This document shows positions 33,930 to 45,010 of a stretch of 64,000 nucleotides of DNA, one piece after another. The stretch lies in contig NC_087069.1 in NCBI RefSeq assembly GCF_963678635.1, forward strand, positions 28,429,776 to 28,493,775. Reading direction: 5' to 3'. The notes beneath the pieces were generated by a model. That model worked only from the letters and a program-made list of their open reading frames with translations. It did no database searches and was not told where the DNA came from. Within the stretch, counting starts at the first letter, position 1. Each line of letters starts with the position of its first letter. This DNA comes from Symsagittifera roscoffensis. Taxonomy: Eukaryota > Xenacoelomorpha > Acoela > Convolutidae. A program made the translations under genes and the position numbers.

Positions 33930-34945
33930 GGGATGAAAACTAATTATTCAGATAACGAAATCAGTGTAATTCAGAAGAAGTAATCCATTTAGAAATTGTT
34001 ATCAATATTTATGATGAGCGAAGTAAAACCAATAACAACCCCTTCAGGTGAGAACGAAAAATCGACGAGAGAAGAAAGTTCTTCAGAAGGTACCATAGAA
34101 CAAGAGAATATGAAAAAACTGACCATCGAAGACTTGGTTATTGTTATAATAACTAAGATTGTCAGGTAGGCCCTACATTTGCTTAGCAGCAAACCGTCCA
34201 AGTTATTTTGTGATAAACCCAGGTGAAGAGCAATGGAAAGCTGGAACAAATTGTCTAACATATCTGCTAGGAAGGAAAGGGTTATCTTTAGTCTATAGAT
34301 GGAATGAAGTCTTATTACTTGTTAGTTACTCGGAGGCAACTTGACGGGAAATATAGACAACAGAAAAAACACTTCAGGATGTTGTTTCAAGCTTAATGAC
34401 AAATCAGGCGTAATAAGTTGGTCGAGCAGAGTTCAGCGTTGTGCATTAACTTCAACAGCCGAAGCTTAACACAGTTCTGTGTTGAAAACTGTGAAAGAAG
34501 GAGTTCAATTACTGTGCATGCTTAGCGAATAAGTCATAACATCTAATAGGCCTTTGGATGTGTTCGTGGACAACCAAGCTTGTATTGCCCTTAGTAAACA
34601 TCCAATGAACAACGGAAAGACGAAACCTTTTGCCATTAATCTACTTTTCTTTCGTTTTACCCGTCTTTCAATTTTACCTAAGCCAATAATTAGCTTTTTG
34701 AATTTTCATAAGAGCCCAATCTTTATGCAAGACTCAAGTACGAAAAAAGAACTCGTAATATAAATGTTTGCTTTGTTGCTGCAATATTTTTGATAGCCTT
34801 GATATAAGAAAAAAATCAATTTCTACGAGTCATCAACAATATAAGATGTGGTTGGCACCATAAAAAACAGATTTTATGGCTTTTCGGAAATGACTGATCT
34901 TTTCAATTACTTTTTGCATTTTTGTTCTTAAAACAGTGGCCATTT
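33930..34945 (+). repeat. Tandem copy of copia RT end, RNase H, LTR and flank
   Basis: Repeats 32678-33926 about 1.25 kb downstream at first; the copy then loses part of the LTR. Landmarks are ACTAATTATTCAGATAACGA at 33940, RPYICLAANRPSYFV at 34165, and VFVDNQACIALSKHPMNNGK at 34560. Because both copies carry the same 3' flanking sequence, the duplication happened after insertion of the element. Confidence 0.75.
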
Positions 34946-35021
34946 GTCTCTCGAAATTAAGAAAGAAAATTAATTATTTTCAGGCAAACAATCAGACAAG
35001 TAAGAAGGTTTTGCTACAAAT

Positions 35022-35752
35022 TACCCGGATCGAGGTAACAGACTCATGTCCAGATTTTCGCGACAGAATTTTGGCATATGACTTTCCAGACCAAAATAAG
35101 GCTTTTTCAGACTTTGGCAATCAAAACCTGGCATTTCCAAACTTTCGCGGCCAGGATGATCCGTATCCGTCGTGACTTTCGCGACCGAAGCGGAGGTGGC
35201 GCGACCAAAACATCGCCACTCATATTTGGTATGTCAGACTCTCGCGACCAAAAGTTACCATTTCCAGACTTTCGCGACCGAAAAACTCAGGCGCGATTTC
35301 CGCGACCGAGGCGGATACGGCGCGACCCTGCGGCTCAGGAAATGGCGTGAACGGCGCGACAAAACTTAGTCATTTCCGGAATTTGCTGACTGAGATGGAG
35401 ACGGCGCGACTTTCGCGACCAAGCTGAATACGGCGCGGCTCAGGAAACGGCGCGACTCAAAATGCAACGGCGCGACCGGCCTGGCCAGCGCTTTCAAAAA
35501 GTGCACTTTCAAGACTTTCCAGACCGCGGCGGAGACGGCGCAACCAAGAATCATTTCATGGCGACCGTAGTGGAAACGGCCCGTGTCCAGAATTTTGGAC
35601 CAAATTTTGGTGACTTTCGCGGCACACAGCGTGACTCATGTCCAGACTTTCCAGACTCAAATTCTTGGCGCGACTAAGCAATTTGGGTCTAAATCCGGAT
35701 GCGGCGCGACTCTCAAACTCTGGACATGAGTCTGGGACCTCGACCGGGGTAT
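35022..35752. mobile_element. GC-rich non-coding TIR element with GCGACC words
   Basis: Left end TACCCGGATCGAGGTAACAG then ACTCATGTCCAGA (35022-35054). Right end is the imperfect complement: TCTGGACATGAGTC then TGGGACCTCGACCGGGGTA (35719-35751). About 25 of 33 end bases match. The interior is a degenerate array of 'gactttcgcgacc' and 'ggcgcgac' words, far more GC-rich than its surroundings. Open frames are repeat by-products. No transposase. The ends resemble those of the elements at 27.5 and 43.5 kb. Confidence 0.65.
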
Positions 35753-36300
35753 AACCCAGTGTGAAGCCTGAGGGAACGTTATTAGACCAAATGGTCCGTT
35801 TTCAATCGTCTCGGATCAGCGGAAAATTTTTCCAATATCTATAATATTAAAGTTTAGAAAGACTAAAAAAGTAGATATGTTCACCATTTTTGATAAATAG
35901 TAGAAATTTGAGCATGGGAACATAATATTTTTTTTTGTTTTTCCTCCTGCGCTTTATACCTTAGTATCGCAGTTGACATATTACGTTATTTCAAATTAGA
36001 TTATGTTTCATAAGTTTGTATTGACTATGATAGGGAGCATTATGTGATGTCATCGTAATATTTTTATTTGTATTAAGTTGTTGCAAAATAACTAAATCTA
36101 GATTAAATTTAACATTTTAGAGAGTATTTTTATCAGATATACAATAGGTAATATTTTTTGTTTCTTCTTTTAGACGAACGATTTCATCGGTTTGAAATTA
36201 AGTCCTGTTTTCGACAATCTGATACAACATAAAAGGAAGAAACATCTTGATAGGCATTGTTTTGGCAGCTGAGATGCTGTCCATGAAGCCGAAGGTCCAC
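35753..36300. other. AT-rich spacer
   Basis: No supported gene. It may include the lost 5' part of the gypsy element but I see no LTR. Confidence 0.3.
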
Positions 36301-36500
36301 NNNNNNNNNNNNNNNNNNNNNNNNNNNNNNNNNNNNNNNNNNNNNNNNNNNNNNNNNNNNNNNNNNNNNNNNNNNNNNNNNNNNNNNNNNNNNNNNNNNN
36401 NNNNNNNNNNNNNNNNNNNNNNNNNNNNNNNNNNNNNNNNNNNNNNNNNNNNNNNNNNNNNNNNNNNNNNNNNNNNNNNNNNNNNNNNNNNNNNNNNNNN
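36301..36500. other. Assembly gap, 200 N
   Basis: Run of exactly 200 N. Open frames crossing it are meaningless. The round length suggests a placeholder of unknown true size. Confidence 0.99.
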
Positions 36501-36859
36501 GAACTTAGAACACAAGAAGTCAACAACCATAAACTCACTGCAATATACAACAAAAGCAATGTTATCAGCGCGGCAGACAATTTGGTCCAAACCATTTACC
36601 ACAGTGATCAGCAAATGACAAAATTTGCTCAAAATGCATCCAACGGGCCATTTTGCAAAAATATGTAGATCTACGAACATCAACTACCTAGAGGGTCGGA
36701 ACGACGAAGAACAAGGAGAGATAGAAATTGAAAATTAAACAACAGACGCTCACCCAGTTGTGTTTGCAGTGTACCAAGTGGACACATTTTCAGTTATGAC
36801 AATCTGAGAAGCGTTCGAGGTAAAAAAAACTCAACGGCAATATCGTAAAATTGAAAACT

Positions 36860-37160
36860 AAGACGGACGCCATCTTAGCCATCGCCAATTCGGGAATCCC
36901 GCTGTCATTATTTAACAAAAAACGGCAGTTCGACTGCAAAAAAAGTGACAAGTCAACGATATTCAAATAAATCCCATCGGAGGACGCCGCTAGAAACTTG
37001 GCATGTTATAATGGCGAATACAATTTTCCCAAAGGAAGACTATTCATAGCTTTAGAATCCGGAGGCTGGATACTCTAATCAGCGCCATTCATCATCGTAG
37101 ATGATAAAAGAGCAAGTATAATAGGTAAAAATTTCTTATCACAATTGGAATCAGGTTGAT
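36860..37160 (+). pseudogene. Gypsy aspartic protease remnant
   Basis: AIANSGIPLSLFNKKRQF (about 36888-36930) lines up with the retropepsin active-site loop D-S/T-G. Here Asn replaces the catalytic Asp (AAT for GAT). APFIIVDDKRASIIGKNFLS near 37090-37140 matches the protease C-terminal block. Stops intervene. Confidence 0.6.
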
Positions 37161-37299
37161 TCAAGAAAAATCAAAATGATATCAAATGTTAAGTAGCCAA
37201 GAAACGGAAGAACCAAACACAAAAGTGAAACCGTTGGCCAAGGATAATTTCAAGAAAACGTGTATACGAAACCGAAAATCGAAAAATTGCGTATTGCGA

Positions 37300-38060
37300 A
37301 CGCAATTCAACAAAAACTCAACCCCAACACAGTTGCAAGAACGGGCTGACAAAGAACTGAACAAATTGATTAATGAAAACCACATAATCAAATAAAACAA
37401 ATAATCGGATCGACAATCTATTAGCCCAATCGCTAAAACCGTAAAGAAGGACCATACATTCACGTTGGCTCTAGATTCTAAGAATAGCAAAAATTTTATC
37501 CACAAAAACAAATACCAAATGCCAACAAAAGCCTTTTGGACAATTTTGTACAGGTGGTAAAATCAGATAAATCTCAACAAACGCTATTGTCTACGCTCGA
37601 TCTACGGTACGCTTACTCTCAAATCACCAAGGACATACCAATTTCAGACCGGATTTTATGGTCTCACTCACATGCCGGCCGAATTTCAGAAGGCTATTGA
37701 CCTAACCCTCACGTACTTTACAAATACATACACCTATATGGAAGACATATTGATAAAAACGAAAGGATCACTCAAGCTACATTAAGAAAAACTACAAACA
37801 GTTCTGAAAAACTGAAACGAAGAAAATCTCGCAATATCTCTGGACAAGTTTAAGTTTGCAAGCAAAAAAAAAGAATGGTTAGGGTACAGCATCAACAGTG
37901 AGGGAAATAAAACAGAGGATATTGAATAAACTTGCGCCACCAAAAACTTTCAAAAACTGGAAAGCTTCATGGGTTCTTACATTACCTAACACGTAACATC
38001 CCTAACTTAGCACAAACCGCCGCCGTCCTCCACCACAGCAAAAAAACATAGAAAAAAAAC
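37300..38060 (+). pseudogene. Gypsy reverse transcriptase remnant
   Basis: PTQLQERADKELNKLINENH (37330) and the block PIAKTVKKDHTFTLALDSK precede the active region. FYGLTHMPAEFQKAIDLTL (about 37650-37705) and YMEDILIKTKGSLKLH (about 37735) correspond to the GL..MP..FQ and YxDD motifs; the first Asp of the YxDD pair is Glu here. NLAISLDKFKFASKKKEWLG (37830) is the conserved block after it. Several stops. Confidence 0.8.
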
Positions 38061-38139
38061 AATCCAATTGAAGGAAAATCTGATAACAAATCAAGATTCA
38101 AAAATATTAAGTTATTTTCAGAAATAATTCAAAAGAAAC

Positions 38140-38480
38140 AATTTGACCAAACCTGGATACCCGTGTCGCAAGCGATTCTTCTACGTCAAGATTAGGGGCA
38201 GCATTGAAAAAATTTTCCCCAGAAGGCTTGGTGGCCATAGCTTGTGTTTCAAGTTTTCCAAATTCCCCAAAAAAAAGTACTCTGTCAAAGAGCTAGGATA
38301 CTCGGGGGTAGTATGGGCCATCGAACATTTTAAATATCATCAATACGGAAAACGCTTTACCGTCACCACTGACCATCAAACTTTAAGCAGCGATTTAAAT
38401 GCAAGTGAACAATCAAAAAATAGTCAAAGCAGGCTAGTCCGATGAATTGACCGGCCTTTTCTCCTTAAACTTGATATTAC
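38140..38480 (+). pseudogene. Gypsy RNase H remnant
   Basis: KKYSVKELGYSGVVWAIEHF followed by YHQYGKRFTVTTDHQTL (38270-38380) is the gypsy RNase H core: the E in VKEL and the D of TDHQ are retained. A DITHLTGIKNE tail follows in another frame near 38470. Confidence 0.8.
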
Positions 38481-38519
38481 ACATTTGACGGGGATCAAAA
38501 ACGAACAAAAACTATTTTT

Positions 38520-39560
38520 CACAAAATCCGGTTGCATTAGCAGTACTCCCAGGGACGTGGGATGAGGCAATTGTAGTATCATCAATTTATTCGTTCATAA
38601 ACAATCTTGAAATGTTTGAAAACGTTATACTGAACCATCCAGCTAATCAGAACAAGGCACCATATCGTCTGTTCAAAAAGCGCGCGGAAATTCAAAGAAC
38701 TAGATAGCTCTTCAAAATCTCAATCAAAACTCAGACATTCCGCAAACCAGAAGCGATCATTCTCAAATATTGAAATCAAATCAGACGGCTTAAAACCATA
38801 TCAAATCAAGTCAACAAATTACTCTAACTCAGTTTTTAAATACTCTGTCAACTTAATACAAAAACATTCATCGAACAGAGAGAAGTGATGGAGAGATTGT
38901 CTGATTCACAATGGCACAAGCGAAAAACGGTCATGAAAAAATGAAATCAGCCCTCAAGCCCCCACCAACAGGAATTAAAGACGCAAGAGAACTCCTCGCC
39001 GCACAACCCAAAAAACAATCAAGTTCTCCGAATAATAATTTTGGCGATAACCCACCAGTCATCGATACCCAATCAACATCAACGCTAAAGAAAATGGCCA
39101 ACCCAGCAGCGCAAACAGAGGAAATCACGATGGCAGCCGCCACTCAAACCGAACGTTCCATAAAATTACATGAGACTGATGAATACTGTTTAAGGCGCGT
39201 GGACCCAACTCAATGCAGCCAAAAAGAACTCGTACCGAACATCGGGCCTCCCAGCATGACGAATAAACAGCAAACACAACTAAAAGCCAGCCACAAACTG
39301 ATCACAGAACGAATCATCGCCACAATTGACCAGGGTATGACGAATTAGAGGAGGACACACCATTGTTCCCTGAAAAATTTTAGGAAATCCTCAGAGTAAG
39401 ATTCATCGCCGCCGCCAACAAAAACAGATACAAATTTGCGACCACTTATAAACTTTGTCAAAAAACGAGAGTGGGAGGCAATCAAGACTTCGTACGGAAA
39501 ACACTGGTTCAACATCCGGAACAAATTACAGGTGAGAGAAATCTGTTTGCTGATTGATGA
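38520..39560 (+). pseudogene. Long Ser/Thr/Gln-rich linker between RNase H and integrase
   Basis: A mostly open region with a 145-residue frame at 38911-39348 (MAQAKNGHEKMKSALKPPP, then DARELLAAQPKKQ, ending IIATIDQGMTN). Composition is low-complexity and hydrophilic, without a recognised domain. In most gypsy elements RNase H and integrase are separated by only a short tether. Here about 300 codons intervene in the same direction, so it is either an unusual polyprotein segment or inserted sequence. Confidence 0.5.
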
Positions 39561-39589
39561 AAGAATCTTCATCCCACCGCAACTATGAC

Positions 39590-40110
39590 AAACAGTACTA
39601 GACAGCTTACACTTGACGCATCTTGGATTGGCAGCCATGTTGGATATGTGCCAGCATGTGTGTTTCCTACACATACATCGCTCGATAGTCTGGGTGGCAC
39701 AGAGCTGCCGACATTGTACAGAACAAAGTTAAAACTCAAACTAATAAAATGAAAACAACACTCGTTCCAAATGGAGCCGGTGGTCGAAAGAAAGGAGGAA
39801 GTACAGCTAGATTTTGCCGGGAACCTCCCTGGTGAACTAAATAAGGATGCAAATAACTTGATTGCGATGGATAAATTGACAAAATTGCCTACAGCAATAG
39901 TTGTATCAAACACAACGGCAGATATTGCCATAAAATTCATGCAGCGATATATCTCAAACAACGGGATACCGCGATGGTTGAAATGCCACCAAGCGCAAAC
40001 ATTTAGGGCCAAAAATTTTCAATTGTCTTTTAAGACAACCAACATTAAAAACTCTTTGCATCGGTAGATGACCATAAAGCAATAGGGGTGGTAGAAAGAA
40101 TGATTCAACG
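39590..40110 (+). pseudogene. Gypsy integrase remnant, catalytic residue replaced
   Basis: The HHCC zinc-binding part is readable in pieces at 39600-39720 (LTHLGLAAMLDMCQH, then a C..C near 39705). The core reads EEVQLDFAGNLPGELNKD with the first catalytic Asp at 39810-39812. The position of the second catalytic Asp is His in CHQAQTF (39987-39989). The Glu of VERMI (40094-40096) is present but out of frame. It cannot be active as written. Confidence 0.8.
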
Positions 40111-41620
40111 GTAAAACGTACAAAAGGGGTAATGAGAGTAGACAAAATCAAAACACCGTATAAACTTGCCTCGGATGGAGCCAAAATTCTAAAAACACTA
40201 CGTATCACATCACACGGAGTGACCAAAACTTTACCGTTCGAAAAACACGCGGGTAGAAAACCAAATACTTGCCTTTCCAATTGAACAAAAAGTAGTTCCC
40301 CCAATAACCCAAATAGTGAAAAAGCTAAGCACGCATGTCTAGATCTGAACAACATCACAAAACCGCCTCTACCAGCCAAAATCATGTACGAATAACAGAG
40401 ATGGTCGGAAGACGAAGTTTTAATAAAGCAACGTCCGACACTACCAACAACACTCCAATTAGCGAAAAAATCTGCGACACATCAACAGCATCAATTATCA
40501 GGTGCGAAAACTAGCCGATTCAAATAGGCAAAAAACTAGGCGATTAGAAACAGTTAAGCATAAATTAAACTTAGGATTTAAGGGAGTACAGGAAACAGTA
40601 GGCAAAAACATCAAGACACCGATAGAGCAGATGGCAAGAAAAACAATCCAGAGTTGCATTTGCCCCCAATCTTCGAATATACTGGCCCTGCAGACCCTCA
40701 AGATTAAGTGATTACGTTGCGTACAAATCCACGCGGAGATCCGGATCTTGTCTAAGTTTTTTAGACATCGATCAACCCAGCGCCTTACAGCTTCCGATAT
40801 TCAAAAAGGATACAGCAACAGATCTCTCCAAGCAGAGCAGTCCAAGCCAACAGGAAAACGATCGGGCGGCCGGCCTAACCGAACGACACAACCCACACAT
40901 GGAATGAGTCTCCAAAGGAGCAAAAACCAAAAGGCAAGCCGACCAGAGCTACTCATGAGGAAAGCGCTTCCAGCGAAAAATACGACGACAGAAAGTCATC
41001 AACTACATCGGAAACCTCGACACCGTCGCCAAAACGACTAAACCAGAAGAAACACCCCAAGTGTCCTACCCGCCGAACCGGCAAATGCTCCTGGTAAGCC
41101 CGTACCAATCAACACGATCGATGCATTAAAAATGGGAACCAAGACGAAAATTCAGTTCAACATCGAGTCGTCATCGGAAAAAAACACCGCCACCCACAAA
41201 GCCAAACCTAAAAATGTTAATTCAGAAAATTGCTTTCTCGGACGAGACACAAAGTATCAGGCGTGCATGAAATTTATCGAGGCAATCATCCCAAAAAACA
41301 AGGATAAAAACCAAGATAAAATAAAAATCATCGACTTTATCTCACCGGTGGACAGCCCTGAATAAGGGAGATAATATTCATTTAAAAGGAAATCGGAAAA
41401 GATGAAACAAACGGAAAAAAGAAAGACGAGATGACAAATGTGGAGCATGAAAAACAAACCGAAGACGACAACAAAATTGAGGAAGACACAAAATATACCC
41501 AACAGACAGGTCTGGGAAATGACGTCTTCACAAGGAAGAAAAGGAAATTTAAATTCAAAGAGAGTCTCCGATTGACTATAAACTCAAACCAAAAACTTTT
41601 CGTTTTTCCCCTAGGTGGAA
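40111..41620 (+). pseudogene. Gypsy C-terminal region after integrase
   Basis: Hydrophilic, Lys/Thr/Pro-rich frames: DSNRQKTRRLETVKHKLNLG at 40515, then Ser/Pro-rich text around 40800-41040, then Glu/Lys-rich KIEEDTKYTQQTGLG near 41475 and a final frame ending at 41638 just inside the LTR start. No chromodomain or zinc knuckle recognised. It may represent a separate late open frame. Confidence 0.5.
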
Positions 41621-41786
41621 TGTCATGCAGCACGGATTGACAAGCTTAGATATATTATTTAACTCAATATGTTGAGTAAACCTATTGTCTGCGTGATTGA
41701 CCTTGTAAAGGGGTCAAGCCAGAGAAATCTACAAGCAAAAGCTCAGGCTTCAATAAATGGTTTTTTGAATCAGTTGTTTTGTCTCA
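41621..41786 (+). repeat. Candidate 3' LTR of the gypsy element
   Basis: Starts TGTCATGCAGCACGG after a purine-rich CTAGGTGGAA and ends ...TTTTGTCTCA, giving TG...CA ends and 166 bases. Contains AATAAA at 41752-41757 near its 3' part. No second LTR is present in the window to confirm the borders. Confidence 0.5.
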
Positions 41787-41801
41787 CTTACGGAACAGAT
41801 A

Positions 41802-42024
41802 ATGTATGTCAATCTGTTTGGATTCAATGAAGGACAGGATCATTCATCGCGGTTTCACAACACAGATAATGGCGGTGTGTCCGATCGGTTAAATGTCTTG
41901 GCTGATGCCAGCCATCCCCATCCCAATTTTTCTCTTAATATCGTCGATCTGAGCTTCAGAAGTCAGTTCAACAATAAATTGTTTCAAAAAGTTTCACGGA
42001 GACTTTTATCTACAAAAAAGCATG
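41802..42024 (+). CDS. Possible host exon with splice donor
   Basis: An open frame (MYVNLFGFNEGQDHSSRFHN, then VSDRLNVLADASHPHPNFS, LNIVDLSFRSQFNNKLFQK) ends at a donor-like CATG/GTGAGC. A candidate intron of 57 bases ends TTATTTTTCAG at 42081, and GGATAAAATTAAG/GTAACT follows, which would be a micro-exon. The frame starts 16 bases after the gypsy LTR end, so it may instead be transposon-adjacent noise. Function unknown. Confidence 0.3.
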
Positions 42025-42099
42025 GTGAGCGAAACTTCACTTCATTGTTGTCTGCAATTTTAATTGTTTCTTATTTTTCAGGGATAAAATTAAGGTAAC

Positions 42100-43355
42100 T
42101 CTTCGCCAAAGTTGTTTTCAAAAGACTCACTGCAAACTCAGCTACAACCTTGTTTTTGAAAAATGCACCGTACACTCTTCGAATGTATAAATAAAACTTC
42201 ATCAAATTTTTGAACAAAAAGACTGTACAAAAATCCTGCTGGCGCAGAAAAAGAAGTACATCGGTAATTCGGTCGACGTGAAGTACATCTTTTTCAGCAA
42301 ACTTACTCATTCCAATGTAAATCCAAGGTTTTTTTTTCTAACGAATGGCGGAGAAAATTCATAATGATAAAAACTAGTTTTGATTGTTTAGTTCAGTGCA
42401 TCCTAGGCAATAAAGGTTTAGTAAGAAAAATATATCATAATATGGAAAAAAATTCTTTTTTCATAATAGTTTAATAATCTATTTTTAAACACAAATGTCA
42501 ATTATGTCTAATTCATTCAATTTCTACGCCCTTATGTAGTTTTACATTCACACAGCGCATTAAATTTATTTGAAGAAAAAACTGAAAAAAAGTTTTTTGT
42601 ATAGTTTTGTTATTAAAATGATCGGAACGTTCTGCGCTACTTGCACAGCAACCGGCTATCTTTGTTGTGAACATGAAAAGTTTTTATTCACCCTTTGTTC
42701 AAAAATTGTATCTGACTTTGTTCCAGTTTCATTGGTTTTCTATTCTCTCAACAAAGTTGGCGGCGAGATTGGACCTGACCATTTCTCTAAAGTCAGATCA
42801 AACATTAAGATGAGTAATAAATAAAACTAGACTAATCTTTTTTTCAGTTGTGTAGAAAAAAGATTTGAGCAAACAAATTAATCATTAGGACTGCCAATGA
42901 TTCAGACTACCAATTTGCATCAGTAACTTTTGAAAGCATTCTCTATTTTTTTCGAGTGAAAACATTGAAGAAATAAATTAATTTTCTCAACTTATAGTAG
43001 TGCAAATTATTTGCAATCCCATTAATTTTAAGAAGAAAATGTTCACATTTGTGTGGTTGTACTAGTAATTTTTGCTCTAGCAGACATTTGAGTACGGGAT
43101 AGTGTTTGCCTCCTCATTCTAATGAATGGTTGAAATTATCGAAAAAACAAACAAACCCCACGAGTCAACAATGATGCTGCAGTGCTGATGCTACCATAGT
43201 AATTCTGATGAAATTCTAAGCAACTTTTGTTATCTTCAATTTTGTATAGTTTCAACCCAAATTGAGAAAAAAAAGTTTGAAAATTCAAGTTTTGTTCGTT
43301 TTGTCCGGATAATATAAACCAGCACTGCTTTTTTTGGCATTTAAATGAATGTTTT
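42100..43355. other. AT-rich sequence with weak open frames
   Basis: A minus-strand frame at 42071-42310 and a Cys-containing plus-strand frame at 42570-42824 (FCATCTATGYLCCEHEKF) are the only candidates, and neither shows a domain or convincing splice signals. Confidence 0.3.
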
Positions 43356-43358
43356 GAT

Positions 43359-43406
43359 CTTCACAGAAAAAAATCACAATAGTTAATGATTTTTTTTTCT
43401 GTGAAG
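43359..43406. repeat. Short hairpin
   Basis: CTTCACAGAAAAAAATCA at 43359 pairs with TGATTTTTTTTTCTGTGAAG ending at 43406, with a loop of about 10 bases. Possibly the remains of a small inverted-repeat element. Confidence 0.6.
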
Positions 43407-43508
43407 CAGCGTATTCATGTGTACTTTAGTGAGTTTGTAAGCGTACAAGTGTACTTTTAGCTTTAACAGTCATCTTAGGTCAGATTTATATTAGGCATAG
43501 CTGAAATC

Positions 43509-44495
43509 ATACCCGCATCCAGTTCCAAGCGTTAATAATCGATTATATTACGATTTTAGTACCAGTCTCACTAAAATTGCGAAACAATCGATTTTAATCA
43601 ATTAATAATCGATTATAATCTCTCTTTTTAAAATCGAATTATAATTATTTATAATCCAATATAATCGATTATAATCGATTATTTATTCGTCTATTTTTCG
43701 ATACAATTATAATCGATTATAATTGATTATAATCCATTATTTTTATTCAAATTTCTATTTCATTATTTTGCACAAAAATCCATTATAATCGATTATAATC
43801 GATTATAATCCCTTTTGTTTGTCCATTTTTGTCTTCGAAGTTGCATCTAAATTGTTTATATTTTATGCTTTTTGTGGACGTTGGATCCAATGAAATTAAG
43901 AAAAATATTTTTAAAGTTTTCCAATTAACTCAAATTTTTAAGTTTTTTTTTCATTTCTTCCCCATTAGAGTTGTTTTGCGATGCATATTTTAAGCTTTTT
44001 CAAACACCAAAACATCAGCAAATTAATTTAGTTTCATGATTGATTCGGAAAATTAATTTTTCATCTACCGCGAGATTCTTTCCACTTATTTGAAAGGATC
44101 TCTATGAAACTTTTGTTTCGTGGTAAAACTTTGTGTTCAGATGAACTAAAGTGTTCAGGAGATCTCTCTTTTAGAGATTTTCTTATTGACACAAAAATGA
44201 TAACCCATAAGATATAATTCAAAAAAAAGAAACATTTCGGCAAATTAAGAGATTATAATCAATTATAATCGACTATAATTGATTTTAAGGGTTTTTAGTA
44301 AGAACTTTAATCAATTATAACCAATTATAATCGATTATAAAAGATTATATTTTCTTGGAAAATATCACGATTATAATCAATTATAAATCCCTTAAATACC
44401 TAATTTTGGTAATTATAATGGATTATAATTGTCAAAAAATCATCATAATAATCCGTTATAATCGATTATTTACGCCTAAACTTGGATGCGGGTAT
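43509..44495. mobile_element. Non-coding TIR element built from TAATCGATTA words
   Basis: Left end ATACCCGCATCCAGTTCC then GCGTTAATAATCGATTATA. Right end, read inverted from 44495, is ATACCCGCATCCAAGTTT then GCGTAAATAATCGATTATA. Both sub-terminal zones (43540-43810 and 44250-44470) are arrays of the self-complementary word ATAATCGATTATAAT and variants with CAATTATAAT. The centre (43820-44240) is ordinary AT-rich sequence. No transposase. About 987 bp. Confidence 0.7.
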
Positions 44496-44744
44496 ATACA
44501 CAATTGTTTTTTGCGCATCTTAAATAGTTCAGAGCTTTTTATTCACTTCTGTTGGGTAGCTGGGTTACTAAGTCGTAGCATATATCTTATGAGCATTCTT
44601 GCTGTAAGTTTTCTGAAATTTCACTTCAGTGATATTTGGAAGCACTGCATTTCCATGGAAAACAACCGATTATATTCGAGATTCAGTGTTAATCTCTACA
44701 AAATGTGAAACTTACTCAATTAAAATATATATTTTCTTTTTTTG

Positions 44745-45010
44745 TTCAGATGCGGGACAAGCATAAAAATGGAAAATTGGAACTAATATAAAGTTAAAAA
44801 GAATCAGTTTAGTGAATTTTAAAGGGATAGTTATTGTTTTTAAATCGAGAAAAAAATGGATCATCGGCGATTCAAAATCGAAGATTATACTAAAATAGTA
44901 AAGTAGGGTTATAGTGAAAAGATATTAGACCACATTTACCCAGAATACTTGATCGTTTTTTTTAAGAAAAAAACCTTTCTTAGACGCGGGTCTGCATAGA
45001 AAAATGCAAA
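44745..45010. repeat. Dispersed MITE-like repeat, copy 3
   Basis: Contains 'agatgcgggacaagcataaaaatgg' at the left and 'agacgcgggtctgcatagaaaaatg' at the right in the same orientation. The 'atattagaccaca' landmark is shared with 4630 and 27295. Confidence 0.4.

Larger units (their letters stand above)
29740..34945 (+). mobile_element. Decayed Ty1/copia retrotransposon with rearranged 3' half
   Basis: Order on the plus strand: LTR-like block (about 29740-29927), primer site (29929-29939), leader, gag (31088-31680), a short remnant before the reverse transcriptase (31725-32010), RT (32000-32800), RNase H (32905-33500), LTR-like block and 3' flank (33547-33926). A second copy of RT end, RNase H, LTR and flank follows (33930-34945). 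Protease and the integrase catalytic core are not recognisable. Stops and frameshifts are frequent throughout. The domain order with RT downstream of the integrase position is that of copia elements, not gypsy. Confidence 0.85.
36840..41786 (+). mobile_element. Decayed Ty3/gypsy-type retrotransposon
   Basis: Order on the plus strand: protease, reverse transcriptase, RNase H, long linker, integrase, long C-terminal region, 3' LTR. RT before integrase identifies the gypsy order. The 5' LTR and gag are missing or lie beyond the gap. Many stops and frame changes are present. Confidence 0.85.

Noticed and set aside
35078-35677. Arg-rich frames (DFRDR-type) at 35.1-35.7 kb
   Set aside because: Products of the GCGACC word array inside the TIR element. 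Several frames are open for the same reason.
36170-36683. Frames of 120-160 codons around 36.2-36.7 kb
   Set aside because: They run through the 200-N gap and are artefacts of unknown bases.
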